A stretch of 64,000 nt of DNA from contig NZ_CBDBDD010000009.1 in assembly GCF_965203655.1 (NCBI RefSeq), positions 682,001 through 746,000 of the forward strand, given 5' to 3'. The first letter of the stretch is position 1, and each line of letters starts with the position of its first letter. This document shows, piece by piece, positions 28,921 through 40,015 of this stretch. This DNA is from Poriferisodalis sp965203655 (lineage in GTDB: Bacteria > Actinomycetota > Acidimicrobiia > Acidimicrobiales > Poriferisodalaceae). A program made the translations under genes and the position numbers. The notes under the pieces were generated by a model, which saw only the letters and a list, made by a program, of their open reading frames with translations, had not been told where the DNA came from and searched no databases.

Positions 28921-30387
28921 ATGACCCCCCCGTCGCGCCTGATCGATGATTTCGAGGTGGCCGATCTGAGCCTGGCGGCTGCAGGACGGCTCCAGATCGA
29001 GCTGGCCGAGACCGAGATGCCCGGGCTCATGGCCCTGCGTGCGCAGCACATGGACTCCCGGCCGCTGGCAGGAGCGCGCATCACGGGTTCCCTGCATATG
29101 ACGGTGCAGACCGCTGTGCTCATCGAAACGCTGGTCGACCTGGGCGCGCAGGTGCGCTGGGCGTCCTGCAACATCTTCTCCACCCAGGATGAGGCCGCGG
29201 CGGCCGTCGTGGTGGGGCGCGATGGCACCGTGGACAGCCCGCAAGGCGTGCCCGTGTTCGCATGGAAGGGCGAGACGCTCGCCGAATACTGGCGTTGCAA
29301 TTTCCGTGCGCTTCGTTGGCCCGATGGGCCCGGCCCCACGCTGATCGTCGATGACGGCGGCGACGCCACGCTGATGGTTCACCTCGGGGCTCGTTACGAA
29401 TCTCAGGGCAGCGTGCCGAGCCTGCCAGTCGACGGCCCCGATGCGGCATCGCCCGACGAGGCGGCGGTGCACGAGCTGCTCGACGAGATCCAGCGCACCG
29501 AACCCGGCCTGTGGACCGAGATCTCGGCGGGTCTGCGAGGTGTCTCCGAGGAAACCACCACCGGCGTCAACCGGCTCTACGAGATGGCAGCACGCGGGGA
29601 GCTGACCTTCCCGGCCTACAGCGTCAACGACTCGGTGACGAAGTCGAAGTTCGACAATCTCTACGGCTGCCGGCATTCCCTGATCGACGGCATCAACCGG
29701 GCCACCGACGTGATGCTGGGCGGCAAGGTGGCCTTCGTGGCGGGTTACGGCGACGTCGGCAAGGGGTGCGCGCAGGCGCTGCGCGGCCAAGGCTGCCGGG
29801 TCATCGTCTCGGAGATCGACCCGATCAACGCGCTGCAGGCCGCCATGGAGGGCTTCGAGGTGGATCGGCTCGAGAACGTGCTCGACTTCGCCGACATCTA
29901 CGTCACCGCGACGGGCAATCGCGACATCATCTCGGCCGAGCACATGTCGGCCATGAAGCACCAGGCGGTCGTGGCCAACATCGGGCACTTCGACAACGAG
30001 ATCGACATGGCGGGGCTGGCCGCGATGTCCGATGTCCGGCGCCGTTCGATCAAGCCGCAGGTGGACGAGTTCGTGTTCCCCAGCGGGAACTCGGTGATCG
30101 TGCTGGCTGAAGGTCGCTTGGTGAACCTCGGTTGTGCGACCGGGCATCCGAGCTTCGTCATGTCGATGAGCTTCACGAACCAGGTGCTCGCCCAGCTCGA
30201 GTTGCACGCACATGCAGAGGAGCTGGAGGCAGATGTTCACGTGTTGCCCAAGCGGCTGGACGAGGAAGTGGCTCGGCTGCATCTCGACCGGCTTGGCGCG
30301 AAGCTCACCCGGTTGACGCCGGGGCAAGCCTCTTATCTCGGTCTCGACGCCGACGGTCCCTACAAGGCGGACCGCTACCGCTACTAG
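28921..30387 (+). CDS. sahH: Adenosylhomocysteinase
   Basis: 488 aa. Hydrolyses S-adenosylhomocysteine to adenosine and homocysteine, removing the product that inhibits SAM-dependent methyltransferases. ATG 28921 is preceded by GAGGTGAT, a good ribosome site. Motifs are GARITGSLHMTVQTAVLIET near 55, the NAD-binding GYGDVGKGCAQAL near 275, and NIGHFDNEIDM near 355. The C-terminal KADRYRY end is the family signature that reaches into the partner subunit. The product acts in the cytoplasm as a tetramer. It matches Rv3248c in the conserved gene block. Confidence 0.97.
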   Translation: MTPPSRLIDDFEVADLSLAAAGRLQIELAETEMPGLMALRAQHMDSRPLAGARITGSLHMTVQTAVLIETLVDLGAQVRWASCNIFSTQDEAAAAVVVGRDGTVDSPQGVPVFAWKGETLAEYWRCNFRALRWPDGPGPTLIVDDGGDATLMVHLGARYESQGSVPSLPVDGPDAASPDEAAVHELLDEIQRTEPGLWTEISAGLRGVSEETTTGVNRLYEMAARGELTFPAYSVNDSVTKSKFDNLYGCRHSLIDGINRATDVMLGGKVAFVAGYGDVGKGCAQALRGQGCRVIVSEIDPINALQAAMEGFEVDRLENVLDFADIYVTATGNRDIISAEHMSAMKHQAVVANIGHFDNEIDMAGLAAMSDVRRRSIKPQVDEFVFPSGNSVIVLAEGRLVNLGCATGHPSFVMSMSFTNQVLAQLELHAHAEELEADVHVLPKRLDEEVARLHLDRLGAKLTRLTPGQASYLGLDADGPYKADRYRY

Positions 30388-30424
30388 CGGAATTAATCGC
30401 TTCAGCGGTCCGCAGGGCCGCACC

Positions 30425-30430
30425 TATGGT
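30425..30430 (+). promoter_or_regulatory. -10 hexamer TATGGT, leaderless-type
   Basis: TATGGT ends 6 bases before the GTG at 30437 of the ComF-like gene. Confidence 0.5.
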
Positions 30431-30436
30431 CGGCCC

Positions 30437-31087
30437 GTGCTGTTCGAGGTGCGATGCGCCGGCTGTGGGCTGTTGGGCTGGTGTCCCTGTGCTGCGTGCA
30501 TAGAAGCACTGGAGGCACCCGAGCCAGCCTCGGTGCCCGGTGCAGACTCGGTCGCGCTGCTGTTCTCCCATTCGGGGGTCGGGCGCGAGTTCATCCATGC
30601 GCTCAAGTACCGCGGCGAGCGCGCGATCGCCAGGTGGCTGGGAGACTCGCTCGCGCTCACCCACCTGGGCGTGACAGCGTCGGCTTCGCCGGTGCGGATT
30701 GACACTGCGTCGGCGAAGCCGATGCAGATTGACACAGTCACCTGGGCACCGACGACGGCAGCTCATCGACGGGACCGCGGATTCGACCAAGCAGAGACAC
30801 TGGCGCGTGCCACCGCCAGGGCGCTGCGGGTACGTCCTGCGCGCCTGCTGCGACGGATCGGTTCCGGTGCGCAGTCGGGCACCGGACGGTCAGCGAGGCT
30901 GTCTGGACCCCGCTTCGCAGGCCGTTCGAGCGCAGTGGGTCGCCGGGTATTGCTCGTCGACGATGTGCTCACGACCGGGGCCACGCTGCGGGCGGCGGCC
31001 GCTGCGCTGGAGGGTGCCGGTGCTGCCGCCGTCCATGTGGCAGCGTGTGCACGACGGGGTCGCGACCGCGTCCCCGCAGGTGCCTAA
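30437..31087 (+). CDS. ComF-like phosphoribosyltransferase-domain protein
   Basis: 216 aa. The N-terminus has a zinc-ribbon-like pair, CAGCG and CPCAAC, then a PRTase domain with VTWAPTTAAHRRDRGFDQAE and the PRPP-binding loop VLLVDDVLTTGATLRAA near residue 175. ComF proteins are linked to DNA uptake in competent bacteria, but in actinobacteria the gene is widespread next to hpf and secA (Rv3242c type), and its role is unclear. A tandem duplication of ten codons (30678-30737) sits between the two halves and adds a repeated (A)SAxPxxIDT segment. Confidence 0.85.
   Translation: MLFEVRCAGCGLLGWCPCAACIEALEAPEPASVPGADSVALLFSHSGVGREFIHALKYRGERAIARWLGDSLALTHLGVTASASPVRIDTASAKPMQIDTVTWAPTTAAHRRDRGFDQAETLARATARALRVRPARLLRRIGSGAQSGTGRSARLSGPRFAGRSSAVGRRVLLVDDVLTTGATLRAAAAALEGAGAAAVHVAACARRGRDRVPAGA
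30678..30737 (+). repeat. Tandem 30-bp repeat inside the ComF-like gene
   Basis: Two adjacent 30-bp units differ at few positions and encode ASASPVRIDT and ASAKPMQIDT. Because the central triplet is TTC in one and GAA in the other, 12 bases of the first (30680-30691) are the exact reverse complement of 30711-30722, giving a 12-bp inverted repeat with a 19-base loop. Confidence 0.8.
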
Positions 31088-31152
31088 CATGGCACTCCCT
31101 TTGTTCCGAGCGGCGCCGACCGAGCCGAGCAGCCGCTCAGAAAGCTGAGGCG

Positions 31153-31752
31153 ATGCAGATCACCATCACGGGTCGAAAAGTTCAGGTTCCCGACGATGTG
31201 CGGGCTGCGGTAGAGCGGAAGATCGGGGCCTTGGACCGGTTCGTAGGTGGGCTGGATCGAGCCGAAGTGGTGTTCCGCGAGGAGAAGAATCCACGCATCA
31301 CCGAGCGCGAGCAGGTGGAGGTCACCTTGCTCGGCCATGGCCATCATGTGCGGGCCTCGGTCGCCGGGGTCGATCAGCATCAAGCGGTCGATCTCGCAGT
31401 CGGCAAGCTCGGCAAGCAGCTGCGCAAGCTGAAGACCCGCGTCGTGCGCCGGCACCGTCCCAACCTGCACCGCGACGAGGTGCACCATCCGCTGGCCCGC
31501 CTCGAGAACGACCTCGTGAACGGCGAGGCGGCGCCACAGCCGGCGCCGGGTCCCGATGACCCCGGGTGGGTGCCGCGCATCGTGCGCCGCAAGACGTTCG
31601 ACCTCGAGCTGATGGATCCCACCGAGGCGGTGACCCGCATGCAGCTGCTCGATCACGAGTTCTTCCTATTCGTGAACGCCGACAGCGGCATGCCCAGCGT
31701 GGTGTACCTGCGCTCGGACGGCGATGCGGGCCTCATCGAGATCGACGCCTGA
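31153..31752 (+). CDS. hpf: Long-form ribosome hibernation promoting factor
   Basis: 199 aa from ATG 31153, with GAGG seven bases upstream. Binds the 30S subunit and drives formation of inactive 100S ribosomes in stationary phase. The N-terminal domain starts MQITITGRKVQVPDDVRAAV and contains the EVVFREEKNPRITEREQVEV stretch. The C-terminal dimerisation domain (about 140-199) has VRRKTFDLELMDPTEAVTRM and GHEFF-like LLDHEFFLFVNADSG, ending LIEIDA. Presence of both domains makes it the long form. It matches Rv3241c, just upstream of secA. Confidence 0.93.
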   Translation: MQITITGRKVQVPDDVRAAVERKIGALDRFVGGLDRAEVVFREEKNPRITEREQVEVTLLGHGHHVRASVAGVDQHQAVDLAVGKLGKQLRKLKTRVVRRHRPNLHRDEVHHPLARLENDLVNGEAAPQPAPGPDDPGWVPRIVRRKTFDLELMDPTEAVTRMQLLDHEFFLFVNADSGMPSVVYLRSDGDAGLIEIDA

Positions 31753-31824
31753 AGCTGCGCCTGCGCCCCCGAGCGCCCATCGATGCGGCCCGAGAATCTC
31801 GGCTACTGGCGCGAACCCCAGCGG

Positions 31825-31830
31825 TAGCCT
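31825..31830 (+). promoter_or_regulatory. -10 hexamer TAGCCT of secA, leaderless-type
   Basis: TAGCCT ends 6 bases before the GTG at 31837. Confidence 0.5.
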
Positions 31831-31836
31831 GCGAAG

Positions 31837-34657
<2,821 letters not shown>

Positions 34658-34659
<2 letters not shown>

Positions 34660-34663
34660 GAGG
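34658..34663 (+). promoter_or_regulatory. Perfect Shine-Dalgarno AGGAGG of the prfB leader ORF
   Basis: AGGAGG overlaps the last bases of secA's TAG stop and lies 9 bases before the ATG at 34673. It is the strongest Shine-Dalgarno noticed in the window, and it serves the small ORF, not prfB itself. Confidence 0.75.
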
Positions 34664-34672
34664 CTGAGCCGA

Positions 34673-34789
34673 ATGGCGAAGCCGTGGCCCGAGCGGCCCG
34701 TGAGCCCGTTCCTCTCGAGAATTGGGAACAAGAGCGGAAAGCAACAAGTGACGCGACGAGAAGATCCTGCTGCGGGGACATTGCGATGA
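34673..34789 (+). CDS. Small basic leader ORF between secA and prfB (38 aa)
   Basis: ATG 34673 with a perfect AGGAGG nine bases upstream. The peptide begins MAKPWPERPVSPFLSRIG, is rich in Arg, Lys, Gln and Pro, and ends with a UGA that overlaps the prfB ATG (ATGA at 34786-34789). I do not recognise it. UGA is the codon read by RF2, the product of the next gene, so the overlap may set RF2 levels. It may equally be only a translational coupling device or a short protein of its own. It uses a few codons rare in this GC-rich genome (AGA, ATT, CAA). Confidence 0.6.
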   Translation: MAKPWPERPVSPFLSRIGNKSGKQQVTRREDPAAGTLR

Positions 34790-35925
34790 GCCGATCCTTG
34801 AGCGATCTCGCCGACGCGCTGGCGGACCTGGATCGGCGCGTGGGCGAGGCGCATCACTACCTCGGGATCGACGAGGCGCGCACCGCTGCGAACAGGCTGG
34901 AGACCGAGGCATCGGAGCCATCGCTGTGGGATGACCCCGACCGGGCCCGCGCGGTCACCACCCGGCTGTCGCGTGTGCGTGACGACATCGATCGCTGGCA
35001 CCGGGCGCGCGTCGAAGTGGACGATGCCACCGCACTCGTGGAGCTGGCGACTGAAGAGGACGATGCCGAGCTGCTGCCCGAGATCGGCGAGGCGGTCGAA
35101 GCAGCAGAACGCAGGCTCGCCGAGATCGAGCTGATGGCGCTGTTCAGCGGCGAGCACGACGAGAACGACGCGGTGTGCGAGATCAACTCGGGTGCCGGGG
35201 GCACGGATGCCTGCGACTGGGCCGAGATGCTGCTGCGGATGTACCAGCGCTGGGCCGAGCGCAACGACTTCACCGTCGAGCTGACCGAGGCCACCGACGG
35301 CGGAGAGGCCGGCATCAGCTCGGCCACCTTTCTCGTCAAGGGGCGGCACGCGTTCGGCTTCCTCGCAGCAGAACGGGGTGTGCACCGGCTGGTGCGCATC
35401 TCGCCGTTCGACGCGCAATCCCGGCGCCACACCGCGTTCGCCTCGCTGAAGGTGGTGCCGTTCTTCGACGAGGTGTCCGACGAGGTGCCCATCGACGAGG
35501 GCGACCTGCGCATCGACACCTATCGCTCCTCAGGCGCCGGCGGTCAGCACGTGAACGTCACCGACTCTGCGGTGCGCATCACACACCTGCCCACGGGCAT
35601 CGTGGTGGCCTGCCAGAACGAGCGCAGCCAGCATCAGAACAAGGATCGTGCGATGCAGATGCTGGCGGCCAAGCTGGCCGACCTGCAACGGACCGAACGC
35701 GAGGCTGAGGTTGCCGCGCTGGCGGGCGAGCAGCGCGACGTGGCGTGGGGCAGCCAGATCCGCTCCTATGTGCTGCACCCCTACCAGCAGGTCAAGGATC
35801 TGCGGACCGGCATGGAGATCGGCAACGTGGACGCCGTGCTCGATGGCGACCTCGACGGCCTGATGGAGGCATACCTGCGCTGGCAACGCTCCCAGCAAAT
35901 CCCCGACGGCGTGGCCCCACGCTGA
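34786..35925 (+). CDS. prfB: Peptide chain release factor 2
   Basis: 379 aa from ATG 34786. Releases peptides at UGA and UAA codons. The anticodon-like tripeptide is Ser206-Pro207-Phe208 (SPF), which marks RF2, and the catalytic GGQ is at residues 252-254 in SSGAGGQHVN. The N-terminus LADALADLDRRVGEAHHYLG aligns with the full RF2 N-terminal domain, so there is no in-frame UGA and no programmed +1 frameshift site. The start overlaps the stop of the leader ORF. An in-frame start at 34684 would add 34 residues with no family support. ftsE and ftsX follow. Confidence 0.94.
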   Translation: MSRSLSDLADALADLDRRVGEAHHYLGIDEARTAANRLETEASEPSLWDDPDRARAVTTRLSRVRDDIDRWHRARVEVDDATALVELATEEDDAELLPEIGEAVEAAERRLAEIELMALFSGEHDENDAVCEINSGAGGTDACDWAEMLLRMYQRWAERNDFTVELTEATDGGEAGISSATFLVKGRHAFGFLAAERGVHRLVRISPFDAQSRRHTAFASLKVVPFFDEVSDEVPIDEGDLRIDTYRSSGAGGQHVNVTDSAVRITHLPTGIVVACQNERSQHQNKDRAMQMLAAKLADLQRTEREAEVAALAGEQRDVAWGSQIRSYVLHPYQQVKDLRTGMEIGNVDAVLDGDLDGLMEAYLRWQRSQQIPDGVAPR

Positions 35926-35985
35926 GCGAACAAGAGCGATAGCGGGGCGCTCACGGGGTGCCCGAGAACCGCGGCACCGCTGGCG

Positions 35986-35991
35986 TACCGT
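35986..35991 (+). promoter_or_regulatory. -10-like hexamer TACCGT upstream of ftsE
   Basis: TANNNT hexamer about 70 bases before ftsE. It would give a leader carrying a 16-codon ORF (ATGATGTCG start) that ends about 10 bases before the ftsE ATG. GAAGG just upstream of 36061 is a reasonable ribosome site. Confidence 0.3.
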
Positions 35992-36060
35992 GGGAAGCGA
36001 TTTGATGATGTCGGCGCGGGACGGGCCGGACGCACCCCGCCGCACGACCTGAAGGCGCGC

Positions 36061-36798
36061 ATGATCCGCTTCGACAACGTCACGAAGATCTACAAGGGCG
36101 AGACGCGAGCGGTCAATGATGTGTCGCTCAACATCACCAAGGGCGAGTTCGTGTTCTTGGTGGGACCGTCGGGCTCGGGCAAGTCCACGATGCTGCGCCT
36201 GATGACCTGCGAGGAGAAGGCCACGACGGGCAACATCCACGTGGCCGGCAAGGACCTGTCCAAGCTCAACAGCTGGCGCGTGCCGTACTTGCGGCGCAAC
36301 ATCGGGTCGGTCTTCCAGGACTTCAAGCTGCTGCCCAACAAGACCGTGTACGAGAACGTGGCCTTCGCCCTCGAAGTGATCGGCCGTCCTGACGGCGTCA
36401 TCCGCACGCAGGTGCCTGCCATCTTGGAATTGGTCGGGCTGCAGGACAAGCAGCGGCGGTTTCCCGATGAGCTGTCCGGCGGTGAGCAGCAGCGGGTGAG
36501 CGTGGCGCGGGCCTTCGTGAACCGGCCGCTCATCCTGCTCGCCGATGAGCCCACCGGGAACCTCGACCCCGACACTTCCGAAGAGCTGACGTCACTGCTG
36601 GACCGCATCAACCGCACCGGCACGACCGTGGTGATGGCCACCCACGACCAGACGATCGTGAATCGCATGCGTCGCCGGGTGGTCGCCCTGCGGCACGGCG
36701 AGCTCGTGCGCGACGAGCAGCGCGGTGCCTACGGCGGCGAGCCTGAGCACGGGACAGCACCGGCCGACGCCGTGCCGCGTGATGGGACCGGCTCGTGA
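36061..36798 (+). CDS. ftsE: Cell division ATP-binding protein FtsE
   Basis: 245 aa. ABC ATPase that works with FtsX to activate peptidoglycan hydrolases at the septum. Walker A is GPSGSGKST near residue 38, the signature is LSGGEQQRVSVARAF near 139, and Walker B is LLADEPTGNLDP near 159, with the H-loop in ATHDQTIV near 197. The C-terminal 30 residues are a Gly/Glu/Pro-rich tail not seen in E. coli FtsE. The stop overlaps the FtsX GTG by 4 bases. Confidence 0.95.
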   Translation: MIRFDNVTKIYKGETRAVNDVSLNITKGEFVFLVGPSGSGKSTMLRLMTCEEKATTGNIHVAGKDLSKLNSWRVPYLRRNIGSVFQDFKLLPNKTVYENVAFALEVIGRPDGVIRTQVPAILELVGLQDKQRRFPDELSGGEQQRVSVARAFVNRPLILLADEPTGNLDPDTSEELTSLLDRINRTGTTVVMATHDQTIVNRMRRRVVALRHGELVRDEQRGAYGGEPEHGTAPADAVPRDGTGS

Positions 36799-37688
36799 GC
36801 CGCATCCGCTACTTCGCGCGCGAGACGTGGGCCAACATCCGGCGCAATCTCACACTGACCTTCGCCGCGATCCTGACCGTTGCGGTCGGCGTGATGCTGG
36901 TCGGCATGGGGCTGATGGCGGGTTACGCCAGCGGCAACGCGCTCGACCGCTGGGAGGGCGGCGTCCAGTTCGAAGTGTTCATGGACCCCCAGATCGATCC
37001 GAGCCAGATCGACGCGCTCGGCCTGGAGCTCGAGACTCACCCAGAGATCGACCGCATCGAGTTCTTCAGCTCCGAGGAGGCCTACGGGCTGGTGTCCCAG
37101 CAGATGGCCGACCAGCCCGAGTTGCTGGCCCAAGTGTCGCCCGAGGCGCTGCCGCCGTCGTACCGGGTGGTGCCGCGCTCGGTCGAAGCCGAGCTGATCG
37201 AGTCGCTGGCGGCGCAGTTCCGCCAACGGCCCGGAGTGATGTCGGTCCAGACTGGCCGTGAAGAAGTTGACGCCATCCGCACCTGGTTCACGTCGTTTCA
37301 GGGCATCGTGCTGCTGCTGTCGATCGTGCTGGCGGGTGCAAGCGTGATGCTGATCTTCAACTCGATCCGGGTGGCGATGTTCGCCCGCCGCCGTGAGATC
37401 GAGGTCATGAAGCTGGTCGGGGCCACCAACAGCTTCATCCGGTTCCCGTTCATGCTCGAAGGCATGCTGCACGGGCTCGCCGGCGGGATCATCGGGGCGA
37501 TCGCGGCCGGGGTGTTGCGCGGCCACGTCGAGGGGCTGTTCTCGAGGTCCGACATCTTGGCGTTCTTCAGGTCGTTCGTGGTGACGTCCAGCCAATTCAC
37601 CACCGTGGTCTTCGTCACGGTGATCGCCGGCGTGCTGGTCGGGATGCTGGGCTCTGCGTTCGCTGCGAGTCGCTTCCTGGACGTGTAG
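36795..37688 (+). CDS. ftsX: Cell division ABC transporter permease FtsX
   Basis: 297 aa. Membrane partner of FtsE. Four hydrophobic segments are seen: LTFAAILTVAVGVMLVGMGL near 23-42, GIVLLLSIVLAGASVMLIF near 172-190, MLHGLAGGIIGAIAAGVL near 224-241, and TTVVFVTVIAGVLVGMLGSAF near 271-291. Between helices 1 and 2 lies the extracellular domain of about 130 residues typical of actinobacterial FtsX, which binds the RipC-type hydrolase. FtsX and FtsE are co-translated through the GTGA overlap. No smpB gene follows, unlike many actinobacteria. Confidence 0.93.
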   Translation: MSRIRYFARETWANIRRNLTLTFAAILTVAVGVMLVGMGLMAGYASGNALDRWEGGVQFEVFMDPQIDPSQIDALGLELETHPEIDRIEFFSSEEAYGLVSQQMADQPELLAQVSPEALPPSYRVVPRSVEAELIESLAAQFRQRPGVMSVQTGREEVDAIRTWFTSFQGIVLLLSIVLAGASVMLIFNSIRVAMFARRREIEVMKLVGATNSFIRFPFMLEGMLHGLAGGIIGAIAAGVLRGHVEGLFSRSDILAFFRSFVVTSSQFTTVVFVTVIAGVLVGMLGSAFAASRFLDV

Positions 37689-37796
37689 CACGGCCCGAGA
37701 GCACTGGCCGCTCGACGTAGAGAGTGGCTGGGCGTGTAGAAAAGCCGCCGATACCGCCGTCCGCCGCGTCGGGCGGCCACTGACTGAGGGGGCGTT

Positions 37797-38696
37797 GTGC
37801 CGGAGTTCGAGACGATCCTGTACGAGGTTGACGACCGCGTCGCCACCATCACGCTGAATCGCCCCGAGCGCCTCAACGCGTTCAACAGCCAGATGCTGCG
37901 TGATGTGATGGACGCCATCGACCTCGTCGACGCCGACGACGACGTGCGGGCGGTGATCTTCACCGGCGCCGGGCGTGGTTACTGCGCCGGGGCTGACCTG
38001 AGCGGCGGTGCCGACACGTTCGACTTCGACAGCCAATCAGATGAGCGGAAGGCTGAGCGAGCCTCTGAGCGGGGCGAGGGCGGCGACTTGGCGTGGATGC
38101 GCGACGGCGGCGGGCTGCTCACGCTGCGCCTGTACGAGTGCAACAAGCCGCTGATTGCGGCGATCAACGGCCCCGCAGTCGGCGTGGGCGTCACGATGAC
38201 GCTGCCCATGGACATCCGGCTGGCTTCCACCAAGGCCCGCATCGGCTTCGTGTTCGCCCGCCGGGGCGTGGTGCCCGAGGCCTGCTCGTCGTACTTTCTG
38301 CCGCGAGTCGTGGGGTTGTCACGGGCGTTGGAGTGGTGCTTCAGTGGCCGTGTCTTCGACGCAGACGAGGCTCTCGAAGGCGGGCTGGTGCGCAGCCTGC
38401 ACGAGCCGGATGATCTGCTGCCGACTGCCCGGGCCATCGCGGCGGAGATCGCCGAGAACACCTCGGCCATCTCGGTGACGGTGATCCGCCACATGCTGTG
38501 GCGCATGCTCGCCGCCGACCATCCGATGGAGGCCCACAAGATCGATTCCCGGGGGATCTTCCACCTCGGTCGCGGTGCGGATGCGCACGAAGGCGTTGCA
38601 TCGTTCCTCGAGAAGCGGCCGCCGGAATTCTCGCTGCGCCCCACCCAGGATCTGCCCGAGTACTTCCCCTGGTGGGACGAGCCCGAATTCAGCTAG
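37797..38696 (+). CDS. Enoyl-CoA hydratase/isomerase family protein
   Basis: 299 aa from GTG 37797 with GAGGGGG about 8 bases upstream. Crotonase-fold protein; the N-terminus PEFETILYEVDDRVATITLN and the oxyanion-hole segments FTGAGRGYCAGADLSGG and NGPAVGVGVTMTLPMDIRLA are clear. The Glu of the hydratase pair is visible in the RGVVPEACSSYFLPRVVG region (one of the two catalytic acids). Substrate is not predictable. It is adjacent, tail to tail, to an MFS transporter gene, with an 8-base overlap. Confidence 0.88.
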   Translation: MPEFETILYEVDDRVATITLNRPERLNAFNSQMLRDVMDAIDLVDADDDVRAVIFTGAGRGYCAGADLSGGADTFDFDSQSDERKAERASERGEGGDLAWMRDGGGLLTLRLYECNKPLIAAINGPAVGVGVTMTLPMDIRLASTKARIGFVFARRGVVPEACSSYFLPRVVGLSRALEWCFSGRVFDADEALEGGLVRSLHEPDDLLPTARAIAAEIAENTSAISVTVIRHMLWRMLAADHPMEAHKIDSRGIFHLGRGADAHEGVASFLEKRPPEFSLRPTQDLPEYFPWWDEPEFS

Positions 38697-39951
38697 AGGC
38701 TGATGGGTCGTCGCCCCAGCCGGTGAGCAGGATGCCTGCGACGCAGGCGGCGACGGCGAGCCCGAAGGCCGGGCCGAAGCTGTCGAACCAGTCGGCTGTT
38801 GCACCGCCGAGTTGCGGTCCGGCCGCCAAGCCGAGGCCGAACACGATCGTGGCAACCCCGTAGGCGGCGCCGAACTCATCGCCGGAAAGGCTGTCGCTGA
38901 CCCGGGCAGCGATCGAGGCGATGATGCCGGTGAACGCCGTGCCGAAGATGAATGCCGACACCCACGCCAGCGCCTGCCCGCCCACTTCGAGCAGGGGGTA
39001 CGCGGTCATGAAGATGATGGAGATCATCGACACGCAGAACCCGATGGTGACCGTGCGCCGCCTGCCGAGGCGGTCCGCCGAGCGTCCGAAGATCGGCCCG
39101 CCGGCGATGCTGCCGATGCCGATCGACGAGAAGGCAATGGCAGCGTCCCGCGCGTCGAAGAGGTCGGTGTAGCCCTCGAGGTGGTCCACGATGAAGGTGA
39201 GCACCGTCGTGACGACGAATGCGTGCAGCGTGTAGGCGGTGATGAGCTGACCCGCTCGGGGAACCTTGGCGAGAGCGGCGCGGGCACCCCCGAAGCCGGT
39301 GCGACCAGGTGTGCGTGACCACTTGCGCACGGCGATGGCGAGGGCGATCAATATGGCAGCACCGATGACGAGTTCGACCCGGTATACGTTGCGCGGGTGG
39401 CTGAGATCGGCCGCGGTCAGCACAGTCTCGCCAGTCTCGGTGCCGTCGGGCCGGCTCAGGAGCGCGTCGATAGCCGCCGCGGCGACCATGCCGCTGCCCA
39501 CACCGCCTGTCATCCAGCCGGCCGCGGCGCCGCGACGCTCGGGTCCCAGCAGCTCCGCTGCGAGCCCGGGAGTGCCCACCCATACACCAGCCGCGCAGAA
39601 TCCCGTCAAAGCCAGTGCGAAGGCCGCGACGCCCACGTTCGGGCTCCAGGCCAGCAGGGCTAAGCCGGCCACGTTGCCAGCGAGGCCGATCCGCACGGCA
39701 CCGCTCAGGCCGGTGCGTCCGACCGTCAGTGCAACCACCAGCGAGCCCACCACGTACAGCAGCAGATTCAGCGAGCCGAGCGCGCCGGCGACGGTGTTGG
39801 ACAGGCTGAACCCGTCGCGCAGGTCAGCGAACAGCAGCGAATAGGTGAAGCGGCCGAACGACTGCGACACCGCCGCTGCCCCCGCCAGCGTCAGCAGCGT
39901 GGCGATCCGGCGTGCGCGGCTGAACCCTTCGCTATGCGGCGCGGCAGTCAC
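38689..39951 (-). CDS. MFS transporter (first of two related copies)
   Basis: 420 aa from GTG. Twelve hydrophobic segments expected. The first region, AAVSQSFGRFTYSLLFADLRD and LSNTVAGALGSLNLLLYVVG, is closely similar to the MFS protein at 49785, so the two are paralogs. The motif-A-like loop between helices 2 and 3 is present (RTGLSGAVRIG). The family resembles the YbfB/YjiJ-like MFS group. The C-terminal helices contain a DDPSASS tail. Substrate unknown. Confidence 0.82.
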   Translation of the reverse strand: MTAAPHSEGFSRARRIATLLTLAGAAAVSQSFGRFTYSLLFADLRDGFSLSNTVAGALGSLNLLLYVVGSLVVALTVGRTGLSGAVRIGLAGNVAGLALLAWSPNVGVAAFALALTGFCAAGVWVGTPGLAAELLGPERRGAAAGWMTGGVGSGMVAAAAIDALLSRPDGTETGETVLTAADLSHPRNVYRVELVIGAAILIALAIAVRKWSRTPGRTGFGGARAALAKVPRAGQLITAYTLHAFVVTTVLTFIVDHLEGYTDLFDARDAAIAFSSIGIGSIAGGPIFGRSADRLGRRRTVTIGFCVSMISIIFMTAYPLLEVGGQALAWVSAFIFGTAFTGIIASIAARVSDSLSGDEFGAAYGVATIVFGLGLAAGPQLGGATADWFDSFGPAFGLAVAACVAGILLTGWGDDPSASS

Positions 39952-40015
39952 GGTGAGTGCGCTTGCTGGCTCATGGCGCGGGCGGACGGAATGTCGTTTG
40001 CGGGACGCGAGCGAA

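Noticed and set aside
28603..30423. Long minus-strand open frame opposite sahH
   Set aside because: It mirrors the codon pattern of the well-supported sahH gene and has no family features.
34684..35925. Longer prfB from an upstream in-frame start at 34684
   Set aside because: The added 34 residues show no similarity to RF2, while ATG 34786 gives the family N-terminus and overlaps the leader ORF stop.
34673..35925. Classical programmed +1 frameshift in prfB
   Set aside because: The N-terminal RF2 domain is complete in one frame and no in-frame UGA with a slippery site is seen. The small ORF lies in a different frame that does not fit a +1 shift.
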